DNA of 64,000 nucleotides, from NCBI GenBank assembly GCA_965644295.1, contig CBFFRP010000329.1:1-64000 (forward strand), read 5' to 3'. The notes under the pieces are model-generated. The model searched no databases. It was given only the letters and a program-made list of their open reading frames with translations, and was not told the origin of the DNA. Below, piece by piece: positions 10,535 through 22,300 of this stretch. The translations under genes and the position numbers were made by a program. Each line of letters opens with the position of its first letter. Within the stretch, counting starts at the first letter, position 1. This DNA comes from Paraphysomonas bandaiensis. Its lineage: Eukaryota > Chrysophyceae.

Positions 10535-12124
10535 TTATATATCGAACGACCTTCTGATATCATTTGCAGTCAGCTGCACCCCTGTGATGTTGCCGTCACT
10601 CACGAGGTTTATCGCGTCTTGTTCTGAGTCAAAACCAGAATTGCGTATTAGTTCTCGAGCTTCTCTCGCCCTAGCAACTTCGCCTCTTGTGTATTTTTGT
10701 TCTTCCATGCTTGTTGTTGTAACATTAACATTGCCTTCTGCCCAGTCTCTCATATCAGCTACATACATTTTGTTCCGCCTTCTGAACACTAGTTCTTTGT
10801 TTTGTAGATACACAGTGTACGATACACCCGGTTCATAAGCCACTGGATACATATCTTCCACATCGGCCTGGCATAATACACTCACACTTAGGTCTTCAGC
10901 CGTCTTACACGTGAAGAAATGATCCAGCTCTCCCACGTCCGGTAGTTCTACGGCGTGTCCAGATAGACCGGCTACCGTGCACTTTCTGCTTGCTGGCCTC
11001 ACGTCCTTCAGCAACCACGGGTGTACAACTGATACGTCCGCCTGGTTGTCTAGAAGCACCTCGTACCACTCAAAACGCTCACCGCTCGATGCATATGCGT
11101 TCATTGTTGTGACCGAGCACTGTTTTTCCTCCGGCTCTACATTATCGGGACAATCACTCAGTTTGTGTCCGGGCTCTCCACAACCCCAGCACACCACGGG
11201 TTTCCTCGGCCTATTACCGCGACGTCTCGGCTCCTGGTCATCATTGGCCTTCTGTTTTCTGTCCATTTCACTCGCACGCCTTTGCTTGGTGGATTGTTCC
11301 TTCTGGCTGACAAATGCTACTCCACCATTCGATTTTGCTCCTCTCCTCGGGGTAAGATACTTCGATGCTTTAGTGTAGATATCGTTGACGTGCTCAGGTG
11401 GCTTCTGCGTGCCCATCATCAGATCATTTAGATAATTTGTCTTGAATTCCCCATAACGGGCATCATCCAATCCCCTAAAGAAATCCATGGCTATGTCCTC
11501 ATCATCCAGTCTCGGATTGTCGGCGTCATTGTACGCATCTAATAGGAAATCGAATCTCTCCTTGTAGCCCACTATGCTCTCGAAGGGACCTTGTTTTGCG
11601 TCTTGATATTTCTTCCTAGTCTCTGCACGGACGACCGCTTCGACATTTGAGCTCGTTGCTGACTTATGAGTCTCCTTTACAGCCAACCACAGCAGCAGAG
11701 GGTCCTTGGTCGAGTTGATTTTGTCGTATTCTGGTGTGAGCTTTATTGCGTCAATTGATTCATTGCTCAGATGATTGTAGATGAATGCATAGAAAGCAGT
11801 CCGATTCGCCTTCATTTCATTAATCAATTTCGCCCTTGCCTTCCTGGCATCCTTCATATCTTCAGCGTTAAATCCGTGGGGGTCGTTTTTTAAGTTATAT
11901 TCTGCAGGGTTTACACGCGGCGGTTCATAGTACTTGTCCAGTTCGATTAGCCTTGCCAGGTCTCCATATCTCTCCATTCCCTCGGCCACAAGCTTCTGCT
12001 TGAACGTCGCCAAGTTGGTATTGGCACCATATTTCAGTATTGGCACAGACGTGGACGCACTGTTGCTCGCCGAACCCCTAGCCCTTTGTTCAAATCGCTT
12101 CTGAAACTTCTTGTTGGATCTCAT
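10535..12124 (-). pseudogene. Copia-type Gag-protease, stopped by TAA in frame with integrase
   Basis: A 529-residue frame from ATG 12124 on the minus strand. It contains a UBN2-like helical gag region, then a canonical CCHC zinc knuckle (CWGC-GEPGH-KLSDC, C-X2-C-X4-H-X4-C) near residues 309-322. A protease-like segment follows with LLDNQADVSVV where DTGA or DSGA is usual. It ends at TAA 10535-10537, but the same frame continues as pre-integrase sequence, and the position of the stop fits a conserved tyrosine codon (I-Y-G) turned to stop. Together with the missing reverse transcriptase this indicates a dead element. Confidence 0.75.
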
Positions 12125-12488
12125 TCTAATTTCTTGTCACGAAGAGAAAAAATGTACGGATCACTCTACTGTCGTCAGTACTACAGGCTGGCAATGACAC
12201 GGATCCAATACTCCCGTTGTTCTTTATCGGTCTACACTACAGGTAGGCAAAGAAACAAGTCTCTTGACAGATACTACAGAAATTGTTAGTGACAAGAAAT
12301 TATGAGACTCCCCTACAGTCATAATACTGTTCTCGTGTACTCATTCATATTTCGGTGTACATTCTAGACCGTATCCTACAGAGCTACAAAAATGCACTAA
12401 ACTGAAAAATACAGCCGTCAGGGGAACAAAAATAACGACACTCTTGTCACTCGCACTTTCTCGTACCAACGTATCACTTTGCTCTTCG
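12125..12488. other. Region upstream of the Copia remnant, no gene seen
   Basis: This is where a Copia leader and 5' LTR would lie for a minus-strand element, but I find no matching second LTR in the window. No coding frame is supported. Confidence 0.5.
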
Positions 12489-12619
12489 ACATACATACAT
12501 ACATACATACATACATACATACATACATACATACATACATACATACATACATACATACATACATACATACATACATACATACATACATACATACATACAT
12601 ACATACATACATACATACA

Positions 12620-12648
<29 letters not shown>
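12489..12648. repeat. (ACAT)n microsatellite, about 40 units
   Basis: About 160 bp of uninterrupted ACAT tetranucleotide. The MYVC and TYIH reading frames through it are artefacts of the repeat. Confidence 0.98.
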
Positions 12649-12651
<3 letters not shown>

Positions 12652-14539
12652 CAGCGGAATATGGACACCGCAAGTTGGACGTACAGTACTCTGTACATAT
12701 AGCTACGGTATACCGCATACACCGCATCAATCAAGTGTTTGAGTGTATCTGCAGTATCTTCCCGTCATTCCTCGTAATATATAGTGACAGCAATCACATC
12801 GGAAACACATCGAGCAGTGAACCACACAGAGGTAGATGTGTACAGATATTTGCTCAGAGACGTATCTTTGTGTGAGCTCACTGCACTGGTATATCCATAC
12901 TGGTATCCACTCCTGTGCATGCATCTGGTATAGATGGTCGCACATGTGAGGTTCATTGTTACTGTGTGTAGTTCGCCACATCTTCAGGAGTTGCGTTAAT
13001 GTTTATACAGTTGCTGCTACTGGACTTTATATTCATGGAACACCACATGCTTGAGCTGGATGTGCTGGAAACTGTCCTCAGTGTTCATATCTCTAGGTGC
13101 TAGTGCTGGTGAGAACTAAGTCCACCAGTTACGGAGAACTTCTTATAGCCTAGTGCGTTTTGAAATCTTTAATGTAGGTGTTGTGTATACTCTTATCATG
13201 CTGTGCCTTGTCATGAACCTCACTGATTGGGACCAATCAGGTGAGGACCAACATACCAAATAGGCGACAAAAGTATATGGATGTAATTCGTTTCTCCATG
13301 GTCGTGTATTGGGATATATCATATTGTTTCACAGTTTAGAGTATTTACGAGAGGTTTTTGCGATCTACAGTCAAGAATTGCATAGGATTTCGTCATTTCA
13401 ATCTGTAAATTGTCAGAAACAGTTTCACGGGAAGTTTAAATTTATCAGAATACGCTTCGTATATGATTTGTGAGGGTTTTATCTGCATGGGTTATATTGC
13501 TTACAATAATCGTTGTATCGTACCCGCACAAGTTTCTCTTTCAGCGAAATTGTTTTTGTGTGGTCCATATTAGTAGCACTATATCAAACCACTCCTTGTG
13601 GTGTATACACTTATTGGTGTGACTAAATGAAACTTTTAAGTTGGTGTGTGTCAGCTCCATCTTACATGTTACGAAATGCATTTGAAGTATTGCATAAAGT
13701 TAAGCTTATAATTAACCTCGTTGGTGAAAATGTGTGATTGGGTGTTGTGATTGAGTGTTGGAATTTAAAGTGCTATTATAAGTAACAATATCATGGGATT
13801 TTTTTATAGTTGAAATGAAATCATACCAACTAATTATTGGGATGCAGTCGAATGGTTGAATTTTTTCGTCTCACTCACTTTGGTGTCATTACCTTGCCAA
13901 GTGTATGAAAATGCCGGCATAAACTATTTAAGTTTTTGAGTTCAATATTGACTTACTTGAACGGCGTGTTATAAATGACATAACTGAACTGTACTTTCAA
14001 TCAATGCTGAGATTATAAAGTAGAGACTTATAGTATCATTTTATAAACTTATAATCAATATCACTTGTCCTTCACCGTCAATCGCCGATTTCACGTTATC
14101 TCAACGCACGTCTCAACTACCAATTTTATCCATAGATATATCACGATCTTATACGGTCAATATATTTCAGTTTCACAACTACTGAACACGGCGGACTCCT
14201 GCACTTGTCGATATCTCTTTTCATTCTACTATTCTTGTAGAAAAGCATAATTTTGATTGACTGTTAAACTAAATACTGACTAGTTTGAGTAATTTATTAT
14301 TATATTTTGTGATAATAATTCAACCATACTGACTATGTTTAATAATATACCTCTTAAACTGAAATCTAGTGACTGTCTAATATCTTGTCCCTTCAAGTTT
14401 GTATAAGATTGATTAGCTCAAACGTAATGAGCTAATGTAACAGAATTAATATGGAGGATTAATGGGATTTGTCACATAATTGTTAATAGCTTTCTGCATT
14501 GAAATAGGCTATGAGACTCTAAATAATGTCGACTTGTAC
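12649..14539. other. Long AT-rich stretch without recognisable genes
   Basis: I see no open frame with family-like sequence on either strand and no clear splice-linked exons. The first 300 bases contain GTATAC-rich sequence like that found upstream of the host genes. Confidence 0.55.
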
Positions 14540-14925
14540 ATTTCGGTGTTCTGGGTTCTGGGGGGTAGGTACCGCAGAGATTTCTCCAGGAAAATAACGT
14601 GAGCCGCATGTATAGTCAGCAGATAATTTTCTACCCTATCATAGCCAAATGCTTGTGTGGTACAAGGGACACAAATACGTGTCACTTGTGTAGGCGCCTT
14701 TGGGCCCTGACATGTAAAAAGGCATCCGGGAATAGGCCTACCTCAAGGACAGCCGGGGTATTTTGGGCTGCCTGCTGAAGCCAAGCATCCGGGATGTTCA
14801 CCTTAAGGACAGAGAGCGAAAGTGATTGCACCTTGGTGCTCACGGTAACGCACAAGCACCTTTCGTAGCGTTAAATATTAGGATATTATCAGAGTTAAGC
14901 ACTAGTTAGTTAAATTGTTTTGCTA
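14540..14925 (+). repeat. Dispersed repeat family A, copy 1
   Basis: About 390 bp that recur, diverged, at 14937-15185, 26120-26535 and 36495-36925. The shared 3' core contains a hairpin-forming element (ggtgcttg ... caagcacc) after ttgcaccttggtgc. Copies A3 and A6 share only this core and a distinct 3' part. It has no coding capacity, so it is probably non-autonomous. Confidence 0.8.
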
Positions 14926-14936
14926 CATTAGTTCTT

Positions 14937-15185
14937 TGGGCATTGGAGGACAAACAGGCATCCAGGAATGGGCCCACCTGAAGGGCATGGGGTATTGGCC
15001 TGCATGATGAAGTCAAGCATCTATACTGTTTACCTTAAGGACTCAAAAATCCTAAAGTCAGCTGATGTCAAGCATATATCAACATTCTGCTTGCTCACTG
15101 TGTTTTCGTTGAGTGATAGAGCGAAAGTAGTTGCACCTTGGTGCTTGCGGTGACGCACAAGCACCTTCGTAGTGTTGGAATTGGA
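14937..15185 (+). repeat. Dispersed repeat family A, copy 2 (partial)
   Basis: Starts at the internal caggcatcc segment of copy 1 and ends after the same hairpin core (gttgcaccttggtgcttgcg). It lies head-to-tail right after copy 1. Confidence 0.75.
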
Positions 15186-15261
15186 CATTCCACTGAAGTT
15201 AACTTTGCTCTACACGTAAACCCTAATCTTACTTGTTGAACATAATGCACCTTCAAGTAAG

Positions 15262-15712
15262 AAATTATAATTATTAATCTGAGTACTTCACTACATGAAA
15301 CATCTGTTCTCAGCAACATCTGTTTATCATATGGTCACCAGCAAGTCTTATATCTTATATATTGAATGTCTTTTTATTTAGCAATAGGCGTTAAAAACTC
15401 GTTCCGATATAGCGGCTAGTTGAATACTAGTCTACTAGTAAGCCTCTACCCATAACTAATCAGCACAAACTCTATTATCCTACTATTTAACGCTACAGAA
15501 GCTGCTTGTGCGTCGCCGCAAGCACCAAGGTGCAACCACTTCCGTCTTATATCTTATATAGTCACACATCAGTAACTCAATTTAATTCCTTTGTAGCTAT
15601 AGTCACCCGCTACACCTATGAGTTGACTTCATCTATTGCACACTAACTAACTAACTAACTAACTAACTCACTTCAATTGCACAATATATATCACATTATA
15701 TTGCAGAACTCA
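15262..15712 (+). repeat. Dispersed repeat family B, copy 1, split by a family A insertion
   Basis: Bases 15262-15360 and 15544-15712 match 29338-29594 in order, for instance ttctcagcaacatctgttta and ttgacttca-ctattgcacac. The match is interrupted by 183 bp of family A and one 16-bp duplication. A small ctaa tandem run (about 15640-15668) is expanded in this copy only. Confidence 0.85.
15361..15543 (-). mobile_element. SINE-like short element (family A core) with 16-bp target-site duplication
   Basis: Read on the minus strand, the 183-bp element begins ggaagtggttgcacc and ends aaaaagacattcaat. It is flanked by identical 16-bp direct repeats, gtcttatatcttatat, at 15345-15360 and 15544-15559. 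The uninterrupted family B copy at 29338-29594 has the corresponding site once. A duplication of this length is typical of target-primed retroposition. No clear pol III A and B boxes could be recognised, so calling it a SINE is inference. The copy at 37947-38131 is about 95 per cent similar by eye. Confidence 0.75.
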
Positions 15713-16242
15713 ACACGTAACGTTAACAATTAGGATATAAGAGTCAGTTCCTGACTCTTATACGTCTATTGCTAATAATAAGACATTCACTACATAGTAC
15801 ATAGGCTATGAGATAGTTTAAACAAACAGATATATCGTGACTATAGTAGATCGGAAAATATTGATGGTAATTGAGTTTATATAAATCTAGTGAATAGTAC
15901 AATATGAAAAGTAACGATACTGATTATAATTTTACTAATTGATTATTGAGGAAGTAAGTTTAACATTCAGTAACTTAAGTTTAAACCATCCTAATGTCAA
16001 TTATTGATAATGAGCTTCATATGAAACGGGCTTACTCTGAATACAATTATAGTGCTAGTTGTGTGTAGTGTGTAGTTTATTCTCAAGGAAGGTATGTATT
16101 GACAATAGAACTCAGATCTGAAGACTACTAACCAATAGATTTCAATAACATCGACACTTGGACTTTGTGTTAAAGAGGTAAAAAGGTATACCATTATACA
16201 CTGTGGGAAATATGCCACACCATAAACAATTTACAAATAATT
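15713..16242. other. Intergenic, no gene seen
   Basis: AT-rich sequence downstream of the sulfotransferase gene. No supported coding or RNA feature. Confidence 0.5.
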
Positions 16243-17226
16243 TCATGTCGCGGATGTGTTGTAGCACATAGCGTCAGTGTGGCTTATCGAAGAAGCCATG
16301 TGCCATAACAAAGTGGAACAAAACAGTTGAGATTGAAATATCGCCTTCACTTCTTCAAGTACACTAGGACGCATTTTTTGTTTGGATTTGTTGCTTAATT
16401 TCGATGCCGAATGACTAGTCACAGCGCTTACGTCCAATGCAGCCTCGGTTCGCAGGAAGAAAACCTTGTAAAATTCCTCCAGTCGCTCCAGCACACCTAC
16501 TGCCGAGTATCTTCGTAGCAAAAGTACAGCTACGTTCAAGAAATCGACGCACCTGTATTGCTCGGGCATGGCAGCGGTGTAGCGTACATACAACTGCGCA
16601 CTTAAACCGTCTATCCACATTTTAACATTCTTTTTCTCGGTAGACATCTTCTGTACAACAAGCCACTGATCATACGAAGATATAGTGGACGTTATATTGG
16701 TGATGGTGGACACAAACTGCCTCAAAAATATTTGATTCATATGGTCCCATATGTCACTATCTTTGGCCCATTTTACTGGGTCCGTTTTAAAAGTTTTTAA
16801 CCATATCCGATTATTTTTTAAATGTGCCGGAATCTTTCTACGTCCATTAGCATAATTGTAAAAACTAACTGCGAGGTCGACAGGGTTACGAAACAAAGTG
16901 GCAAAAATAGGGTCACCGTTGGTGTTATTGAATGGGGTATCAAGGGCCACAAGGAAGTGTGTGTGACCATCATTACGATGTCTCCTCCTGTAGTGTTTGT
17001 TAAGTACAGAGAGGACATTACTTCCTCCCGCTTTCGGAATATGAGTGAATACAACGCGACGTTTAGCTAAGTTAGGGATACTATTAAATGAGCAGCGGCT
17101 GGAGAGTAAGCGAAGGAAGTTAGTGTGATTGAGATGAACATCTAAACAACTCTCTTTATCAGTGCATACACTTCCCACTACACTACCGCTAAAATACACC
17201 ACTACTAGAATTAATTGAAGGTGCAT
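16243..17226 (-). CDS. Secreted/Golgi-type sulfotransferase (Sulfotransfer_2-like)
   Basis: Single-exon gene of 327 residues, ATG 17226 to TGA 16243-16245. Residues 1-20 are a hydrophobic signal peptide or signal anchor. The 5'-phosphosulfate-binding loop is seen as HIPKAGGS at 62-69, and the 3'-phosphate-binding motif as FRNPVDLAVSFYNY from 112. These are the PAPS-binding hallmarks of the family that transfers sulfate from PAPS to glycans in the Golgi. The usual follow-on helices (NQIFLRQF) are present, so the fold seems complete. The acceptor substrate cannot be told. The gene is divergent from the VWA gene. An upstream in-frame GTG exists, but the ATG gives the cleaner signal sequence. Confidence 0.75.
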   Translation of the reverse strand: MHLQLILVVVYFSGSVVGSVCTDKESCLDVHLNHTNFLRLLSSRCSFNSIPNLAKRRVVFTHIPKAGGSNVLSVLNKHYRRRHRNDGHTHFLVALDTPFNNTNGDPIFATLFRNPVDLAVSFYNYANGRRKIPAHLKNNRIWLKTFKTDPVKWAKDSDIWDHMNQIFLRQFVSTITNITSTISSYDQWLVVQKMSTEKKNVKMWIDGLSAQLYVRYTAAMPEQYRCVDFLNVAVLLLRRYSAVGVLERLEEFYKVFFLRTEAALDVSAVTSHSASKLSNKSKQKMRPSVLEEVKAIFQSQLFCSTLLWHMASSISHTDAMCYNTSAT

Positions 17227-17753
17227 TTGCACTCATCCAAGTTAGATTTCTTCGACACCTACAAGTATCTCGGCTACTTACAGTGGCAGATAGCCCCCTG
17301 CCTGGATCATACTGCTGTACTAGTACACCTTATTCAGCTCATACTACGAGTACACTGCTGCATGCTGCTGTCGTTATACTGCCGTAGTATTCCGTAGTAT
17401 TGGAGATATGTGTTTTTTGAAAGGTCTGGTATACACTGTATATACACTGTATTCTATCTTGTATTTTATATGTACAGAGAGTGTATATATTGTACTTGTT
17501 GTAGATAATTTTGGCTGTATAAACGCCAATTTTTTTCATTGTCAGCACTTTCTCATGAAGATTTTGGCCAAGATATAGACCGAATCTTGCGGAAATCTTC
17601 TCAGTGGACTAATTTATGCGGATAATTGTGCACAACTAAAGGCGAAAACCAGGGAGATATAGTCATAATTCCAGTTCTTCGAGTGGAAAAACAAGTTCAG
17701 TCAACAGTCCAACTTACTTACTTCTTCCTTGCGTTGTGAGTACACAGCAGTTT
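17227..17753. promoter_or_regulatory. Shared upstream region of the sulfotransferase and VWA genes
   Basis: 527 bp between two divergent start codons. It includes repeats such as ggtatacactgtatatacac and other GTATAC-like words seen upstream of most genes here. The exact promoter elements are not identified. Confidence 0.45.
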
Positions 17754-19038
17754 ATGTTCAGTGGTACACACCTCAATGAAATTCACGTCAGAGCAACACC
17801 CGTGCGCTCACTTTCAGTCGTCGCGACCCCAATTCCTGAAGAAGATGAGTATGACTCTGCGAGGACCTATATGAGGTCTCAGGGATGGCCTCTAGGGCTG
17901 CAGAATACTCTTATCCAGAGTCTTAATAAATTCCCCGTGAGGTTCGTTGTGGTCGACAACTCTGGTTCAATGCGAACGAATGACGGCCATCGTCTCGTTG
18001 ATACGACCAATGGACCCAGGTAGATAGCCTATGAATAATGTTATCTGTTCTAACAGCTGTGTAGATCTTTGGAGTGCAGCCGATGGACAGAGCTTTCTGA
18101 AACGCTGCGATTTCATGGAAACCTTGCCTACAGACTACACGCACACACGGAGTTCCTTTTTCTTAATGGTGTATCTTCAATAGTAATTGGAGATTCAGAT
18201 GATGCATCTTACGTGAGGACACTCGAGTCAGTTCTGGATGATGTGAGTTTAGCATTCTAATGTTGAACATAATGTAATGTGTAACAACTTAGGCACCTCG
18301 TGGCAAAACTCCTCTGTGCCGGCGAATAAGCGAAGTAGTGGAGAAGATTCAAGTAATGAAATCTTATCTACTGGCGAATAATCAGCGAGCTGTTGTGGTG
18401 GTCGCATCTGATGGCGAGGCCACTGATGGCAATCTAGCTGACGCTATGCGACCTCTACAGGTGTGTATTGAGAATTTTAAACTGTTAAGTTCTGAGACCA
18501 GACATTGTTGTAGAATTTGCCGGTGTGGGTGGTAGTTCGTCTGTGCACCGACGACGAAAACGTCGTGTCGTACTGGAACAATATCGACAGACAATTGGAG
18601 ATTGATATGGATGTTCTTGACGATCTATTTGGAGAGGCTGCGGAGGTCAAATCTGGTAACCAGTGGCTAACATATGGTCAACCACTCCACCGACTGAGAG
18701 AGTGGGGTGTTCATTTGAGGGAGCTAGATTTAATCGATCAGTGCTCGCTATCACTGCAAGATATGTGGACTGTATGTGCCACTCTGTAAGTACAGGAGCC
18801 TGTGTTTATTACTACCTGTGACCTACCTTTCAGGTTAGCATGTGATCTTCCTCATCCTGAGTTGCAGTGGGAAGAGTTTATTACCCAGCTTCGATCCGCC
18901 ATTGAGAGTGACAACGGCACATTTGATCCTATTAAGCGTCGCCATTCTCCTTGGGTTAAAGTGAATAAAGTGATCAAGACATATCGCCATATGAGAACTA
19001 CGAACTGGCTTCGACGAATTATGGCTTCCGTATTATGA
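17754..19038 (+). CDS. VWA-domain protein, five exons
   Basis: Exons 17754-18019, 18065-18242, 18293-18460, 18514-18785 and 18834-19038 join in frame to 362 residues, ending in TGA. The von Willebrand factor A fold is seen from VVVDNSGSM, a MIDAS metal-site motif (DxSxS in variant DNSGS). It continues through CSRWTEL, PTEF-like TEFLFLN and [13 protein letters not shown], where a second metal-site region and the central strand fall. The first intron is only 45 bp and must end at the second possible AG (18063-18064) to keep the frame. Cytoplasmic VWA proteins of this sort are common in algae and protists; the biological role is unknown. The start is taken at ATG 17754 because upstream in-frame codons lack another ATG. 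Confidence 0.75.
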
Positions 19039-20443
19039 AATGAAATGTCCAATCAATGTGATATGTGACAGCCACATCATACGGCAAATGCATGTCAACA
19101 GGTTTACGACCGCTCTTATCGCAGCTATGCGAAATCATGATTTGATATGATTATTTTTTCTAATTGATTACGAATTTAAGGTTATGATTTACGATTGCTA
19201 TTTTTAAAAGTTCCAATTTATACCTGAACTTACTGATGCTCTATTATGCTTAATTAATATATTTTTCTTGAGGTACCAGATGACAATACGACGAATGCCG
19301 AGCATATTTTGTTTTCAGTTAGTCGCATATAAAAGTTAAAACACACATGTATAGTGCTGATCTAGCAAGGGCTTGATTAGCAACGCACTCTAAAAACCCG
19401 TCAAGGGTGGTCTAGTAATTATATAAGCGTTTCTTTTTTTTTAATCGACAGAATTACTACCACTACAGGAAACAACACTTGAACATTCCGCCGGGATAGA
19501 GAAGTTTCGTTACCGCCGTAGAAAAATAATCTGTGCTACTATAATCTAAATTCATGCTATCATTATACGAGGTCTCAGCGAAGTGAGAGGAACCAAATGG
19601 CAAATAAAATATTCCTTTGGATCTGTGGTATCATATTTTGATGAGACAGAATATTTCTAATCTGGTTCGTATATTCGCCCATATTCGAGGTAAAGCAAGC
19701 ACCAAAGTTTTGCTAGATCTTATCTTTAAATATAGTTTTTAGGCAGTGTCACTTTTGTCAATGAACTTATTGTGTCCACAACACTGCAGAGGGCTGACCT
19801 ATACATACTCAATTTCTATAGATCATCACCTTGGCGCCACTGACGTCATTCTTATATAGTACAGGAAATAAAAAATCCAGTCAAGTGGCGCAAACACTAT
19901 CAATACATGGGGTGGGTTGGGTTCCAACAAAGGAAGTTACATCATGCATTGCTAACCCAACGAGGACTACAAGCTCATTCGTGCAATGCTCCCTCGTCCA
20001 TGATAATGCCTACATTTTGTTGGCCGGTCATCGCACTGGTCATGTAAATAATCTTCGAGTACCTACACCATATCTGCATACTCTGCGTACCCATGTTGGG
20101 AGTTATTGGGAGTAACGGACCGCGCAGTGTATATGTGTGTATGGCCTATAGAGTGTATGGCTGCGGTGTAGCTTCATATGTACGCACAGATCATATACAG
20201 CAGTATGTCACGAAGTATGTACAGTATATGGCGTAGTACAGCCGAGTACTGTAGGAAAGTGCATACAGTGGTATGAGGATGGCGCATAGAGGCAGTGGCT
20301 GTATGGGCGATACAAGTTTCTATTTGATCACACTGTCCCACATACGGCCCTGCACTCGTTCACCAACACATAGTGGTTGTTCCTGAAGCCCTACTATACT
20401 TGAATTAGCACCTGTCGCTGAGGTTGGCAGCTATCTGTAGAGG
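19039..20443. other. Intergenic, no gene seen
   Basis: 1.4 kb between two same-strand genes. The last 300 bases, before the dehydrogenase gene, are rich in GTAC/GTATAC words (gtacagtatatggcgtagta). No coding frame is supported. Confidence 0.5.
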
Positions 20444-21803
20444 ATGTTTAGACGACATGTAGTGAGGTCTGCAGGTGCTTTAATTGAGCTACATCCCTCT
20501 CATTTTATGTGTAGAAATGGATTGAGACTGCTATCCAATGACAGGAGACAGTTTTCCAGTAAAGCGACAGAGAGAATGAATCTCTTCACTGCTGTGAATG
20601 ATGCAATGAGGGTTGCAATGCAGACAGATGATTCGGCTGTAGTGTTTGGAGAGGATGTTGCTTTTGGTGGCGTGTTTAGGTGTACGGTTGGACTGAAGGA
20701 AGAGTTTGGGGCATCTAGAGTCTTTAATACGCCTCTATGCGAGCAAGGAATAGCCGGGTTCGCCATTGGTTACGCCTCAATGGGAAAAACGGCTATTGCA
20801 GAGATACAATTTGCCGATTATATATTTCCAGCCTTTGACCAAATAGTTAATGAAGCAGCAAAATTCCGGTACCGATCAGGAAATCAATTTGACTGTGGGA
20901 AGCTTACTTTCCGTGCGCCATGCGGTGCGGTGGGACACGGTGCGCACTACCACTCGCAGTCACCCGAGGCATACTTTACACATACACCGGGCCTGAAGGT
21001 AATTCCCATAAACAAGTAACTCAGCGATCAATGCTCTGTAGTTTGTGTGAAATTATGTTTCTAACTTTCGGTGAGCCAGGTTGTTATGCCAAGTGGACCT
21101 GCTGATGCCAAGGGCCTGTTGTTGGCATCTATCAGAGACCCTAACCCCGTGGTGTTCTTCGAACCGAAGGCTCTCTATCGTGCAGCTGTTGAGGATGTGA
21201 GTATTTCCTTCCTGTCCTGTCTTCTTGTAACACATACTTTTGTTGTACATCGAATAACACGATATGATTAATAGGTACCCACTGGGGATTATGTTGTTCC
21301 GCTGGGCGTGGCCAAGACAGTCCGTACGGGCACTGATATCACTCTTGTCGGGTGGGGAGGCCAGGTTCATGTCCTCAACAAGGCGTGTGATATGGCGGAG
21401 AAGGCGGGCATTTCCTGTGAGCTTATTGATCTCCGCTCTCTGCTGCCATGGGACGTCGAAGCCGTCACATCATCTGTCATGAAGACAGGTCGGCTCATAG
21501 TCAGTCACGAGGCACCGGTATGCCATCGAGCATCGCATGTACACAAAAACTAATTCGCTTTATGCAGAGAACTAGTGGGTTTGCGGCGGAGATATCATCT
21601 ACCGTACAGGAAGAGTGCTTTCTATCCCTTGAGAGCCCTGTGGATCGGGTTTGCGGATACGACACACCTTTCCCTCTTGCTTTTGAGAAGGTTATTATTA
21701 TTGCTATCTGTTAGTTACAATGTCTAAGTTTGCGTTTGTGCAGCAATATGTACCAGATATGTACAAGGTCTTCGAAGCGATCAAGCGGTCCGTTAACTAC
21801 TAG
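20444..21803 (+). CDS. BCKDHB: Branched-chain 2-oxoacid dehydrogenase E1 subunit beta, mitochondrial
   Basis: Five exons (20444-20998, 21080-21196, 21275-21517, 21568-21690, 21744-21803) encode 365 residues. The protein is the thiamine-pyrophosphate-fold beta chain of the complex that oxidatively decarboxylates the keto acids of valine, leucine and isoleucine. An arginine-rich presequence (about 1-43, RRQFSSK) indicates mitochondrial import. Family motifs include [38 protein letters not shown] and [13 protein letters not shown]. Further ones are [23 protein letters not shown] and [11 protein letters not shown], and the protein ends [12 protein letters not shown]. The length matches the family. 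The catalytic partner E1-alpha is not in the window. Confidence 0.96.
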
Positions 21804-22300
21804 TTCACAGAATAGTATATGCTCACGTGTTTGACATGTGTGATTAACAGATGAGTTGCATTTTTTTCAAGTTGTTTTGTCAACTTTTGTCACGTGCTGA
21901 CATTAGAACACCTCAACTTGCTTGATAGTATCAATATCTTAGCCACAGTTCGATAAATGAATGGTCTCGTGTTAAAGTTTCAAATTCTGATTTAGCTCTC
22001 ATTTACTTTTTGCTTACGGTATGATTGTCGTGGTACATTGGACGTCACACAAATTGTCATCACACACGTTGTAAGTCCATCATTGCAGATTTCATATTGT
22101 CCTTGTGAAGTTGTTATAAAACGATGTACTATGTATACCCTTAAAGCTGTTAGTAATTGAATTTTTATTAGCTCGGGTAGAAAAAACTATACAGTACTCT
22201 CATACGGTCAGGTCTTCACGACAAGATTTGCGTTGCAATACTAACTACCACGCTACCTGAAGTCTCGAAGTATGGTCTAATATACACTACTTAATTTAAC
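21804..22300. other. Intergenic between convergent genes
   Basis: About 500 bp between the 3' ends of the dehydrogenase and SKA1-like genes. No feature is recognised. Confidence 0.5.

Noticed and set aside
12341-12742. MYVC/TYIH frames on both strands
   Set aside because: Artefacts of the ACAT microsatellite.
19831-20115. 94-codon frame upstream of the dehydrogenase gene
   Set aside because: No family-like features, no splice link to the next gene, and the dehydrogenase has its own ATG and presequence.
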